The notes under the pieces were generated by a model, which did no database searches, had not been told where the DNA came from, and was given only the letters and a program-made list of their open reading frames with translations. Positions 4,923-5,216 of a stretch of 5,216 nt of DNA are shown here, one piece after another. Numbering within the stretch: the first letter of the stretch is position 1; each line of letters opens with the position of its first letter. The DNA comes from Candidatus Bathyarchaeota archaeon (lineage in GTDB: Archaea; Thermoproteota; Bathyarchaeia; TCS64), in contig DAOVCM010000085.1 of assembly GCA_030670015.1 (NCBI GenBank), forward strand, positions 1 to 5,216, in the 5' to 3' direction. The position numbers and the translations under genes are program-made.

Positions 4923-5032
4923 AGGGGGTCACAACACACGCACACGAGGACAGACACAACTGCCTTGAATGGAGAAAGCTGTACAAAGTATGAGAAGACC
5001 TCCCCCTTCTCCCACACAGGCTCTTACGACCA

Positions 5033-5216
5033 CTAGGCTCTCTCGATCCTGATCTTCGACCCGCTTCTCATCATACTGAACAGATCCAGGTTCTCGGTCA
5101 CCCTGCCGACCCTGTTCACAGGGCTGTACGCGGATGTGTCGCTGTGATAAATGCACAGGGCGTCACCCATTGGCCAGTAGGCTATGGTGCCGGCTTTGAC
5201 CTGCCTCACAGCCTTC
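5033..5216 (-). CDS. Cyclophilin-like fold protein (TM1367/DUF369 type), C-terminal part
   Basis: The gene enters from the right edge and ends at TAG 5033; about 60 residues are visible, roughly half of the usual 120. The visible motifs are GTIAYWPMGDALCIYH, SPVNRVGRV and the end LDLFSMMRSGSKIRIERA. The pattern GDIAYWPxGxALCIFxG...PVNxIG followed by a closing KVRVERA is typical of the small cyclophilin-like domain proteins of archaea and bacteria represented by TM1367. These share the cyclophilin barrel, but peptidyl-prolyl isomerase activity is not established for them, and I see no reason to assume it here. No membrane segment is seen. The start and promoter lie outside the window. A T-run with a hairpin around 4885-4922 may end the transcript. 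Confidence 0.85.
   Translation of the reverse strand, partial: KAVRQVKAGTIAYWPMGDALCIYHSDTSAYSPVNRVGRVTENLDLFSMMRSGSKIRIERA

Larger units (their letters stand above)
4620..5032. other. A-rich to G/C-tract intergenic region
   Basis: This 413-base gap lies between two converging genes. The left part (to about 4890) is A-rich on the plus strand and holds an unidentified open frame (4714-4872). The right part has purine and pyrimidine tracts (GGGGGAGGAGGGGG at 4915-4928, CCTCCCCCTTCTCCC at 4999-5013). GAGAAG (4992-4997) and CTTCTC (5006-5011) could form a hairpin just after the minus-strand cyclophilin-like gene. I see no tRNA, CRISPR or intact insertion sequence here. Confidence 0.5.

Noticed and set aside
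4710..4986. Two minus-strand frames rich in Phe, Leu and Cys that look like membrane peptides
   Set aside because: They are what the reverse of an A-rich, Lys-rich stretch gives, and they run through the T-run and terminator-like hairpin.
4885..5013. G-rich and C-rich tracts considered as a CRISPR, origin or repeat array
   Set aside because: There are no regularly spaced repeats or spacers, only two purine/pyrimidine tracts; a hairpin and T-run explain part of it.
4929..5156. Minus-strand 75-codon frame overlapping the cyclophilin-like gene
   Set aside because: It is a different frame from the one carrying the family motifs and the C-terminal IRIERA, so it is a shadow.

Overview
This window is most likely from an archaeon of the TACK group, possibly a Bathyarchaeia-like lineage. 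The group assignment is inference from gene content and style, not from a marker gene. The archaeal signs are AT-rich TATA-like boxes about 37-40 bases before several starts, short predicted leaders with Shine-Dalgarno (SD) sites, frequent GTG/TTG starts, heavy AGG/AGA use for arginine, and a class II tRNA-Leu. No complete mobile element, CRISPR array or defence system is visible.

Layout. Bases 2-709 (+) hold most of a SpoU/TrmH-type rRNA 2'-O-methyltransferase of the RlmB type, cut at the left edge. A 69-residue basic four-cysteine protein follows 18 bases later. Bases 938-1255 are AT-rich and hold a decayed HD-domain phosphohydrolase remnant on the minus strand, next to a tRNA-Leu(CAG) gene (-). 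The minus strand then carries, in order of transcription, a zinc-ribbon protein (3132-2953), gcvT (2880-1753), gcvH (1756-1349) and the tRNA (1341-1256). gcvT and gcvH overlap by four bases, and the tRNA begins 7 bases after gcvH. Divergently on the plus strand are a three-helix membrane protein, possibly an OST3/OST6-like oligosaccharyltransferase subunit, and a 3-hydroxyisobutyrate dehydrogenase-family reductase. Bases 4620-5032 are a mostly non-coding, A-rich gap with an unidentified orphan reading frame and a terminator-like hairpin. The right edge holds the C-terminal half of a cyclophilin-like (TM1367/DUF369-type) protein on the minus strand.

Function. The clearest unit is gcvT-gcvH, which supplies the T and H proteins of the glycine cleavage system; the P and L proteins must be encoded elsewhere. 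The rlmB-like gene and its small basic neighbour look like an RNA-related pair. The other genes are mainly housekeeping and do not form an obvious pathway.

Several starts have been moved from the longest open frame because an SD site, a TATA-like box and the family N-terminus agree on a later codon: gcvT to TTG 2880, the zinc ribbon to GTG 3132, the dehydrogenase to GTG 3732 and the small basic protein to ATG 728. The membrane protein appears to have a one-base frameshift near its true start. I see no convincing new system. The points most worth checking are that frameshift, the HD remnant, the tRNA placement, and the two small cysteine-rich proteins.
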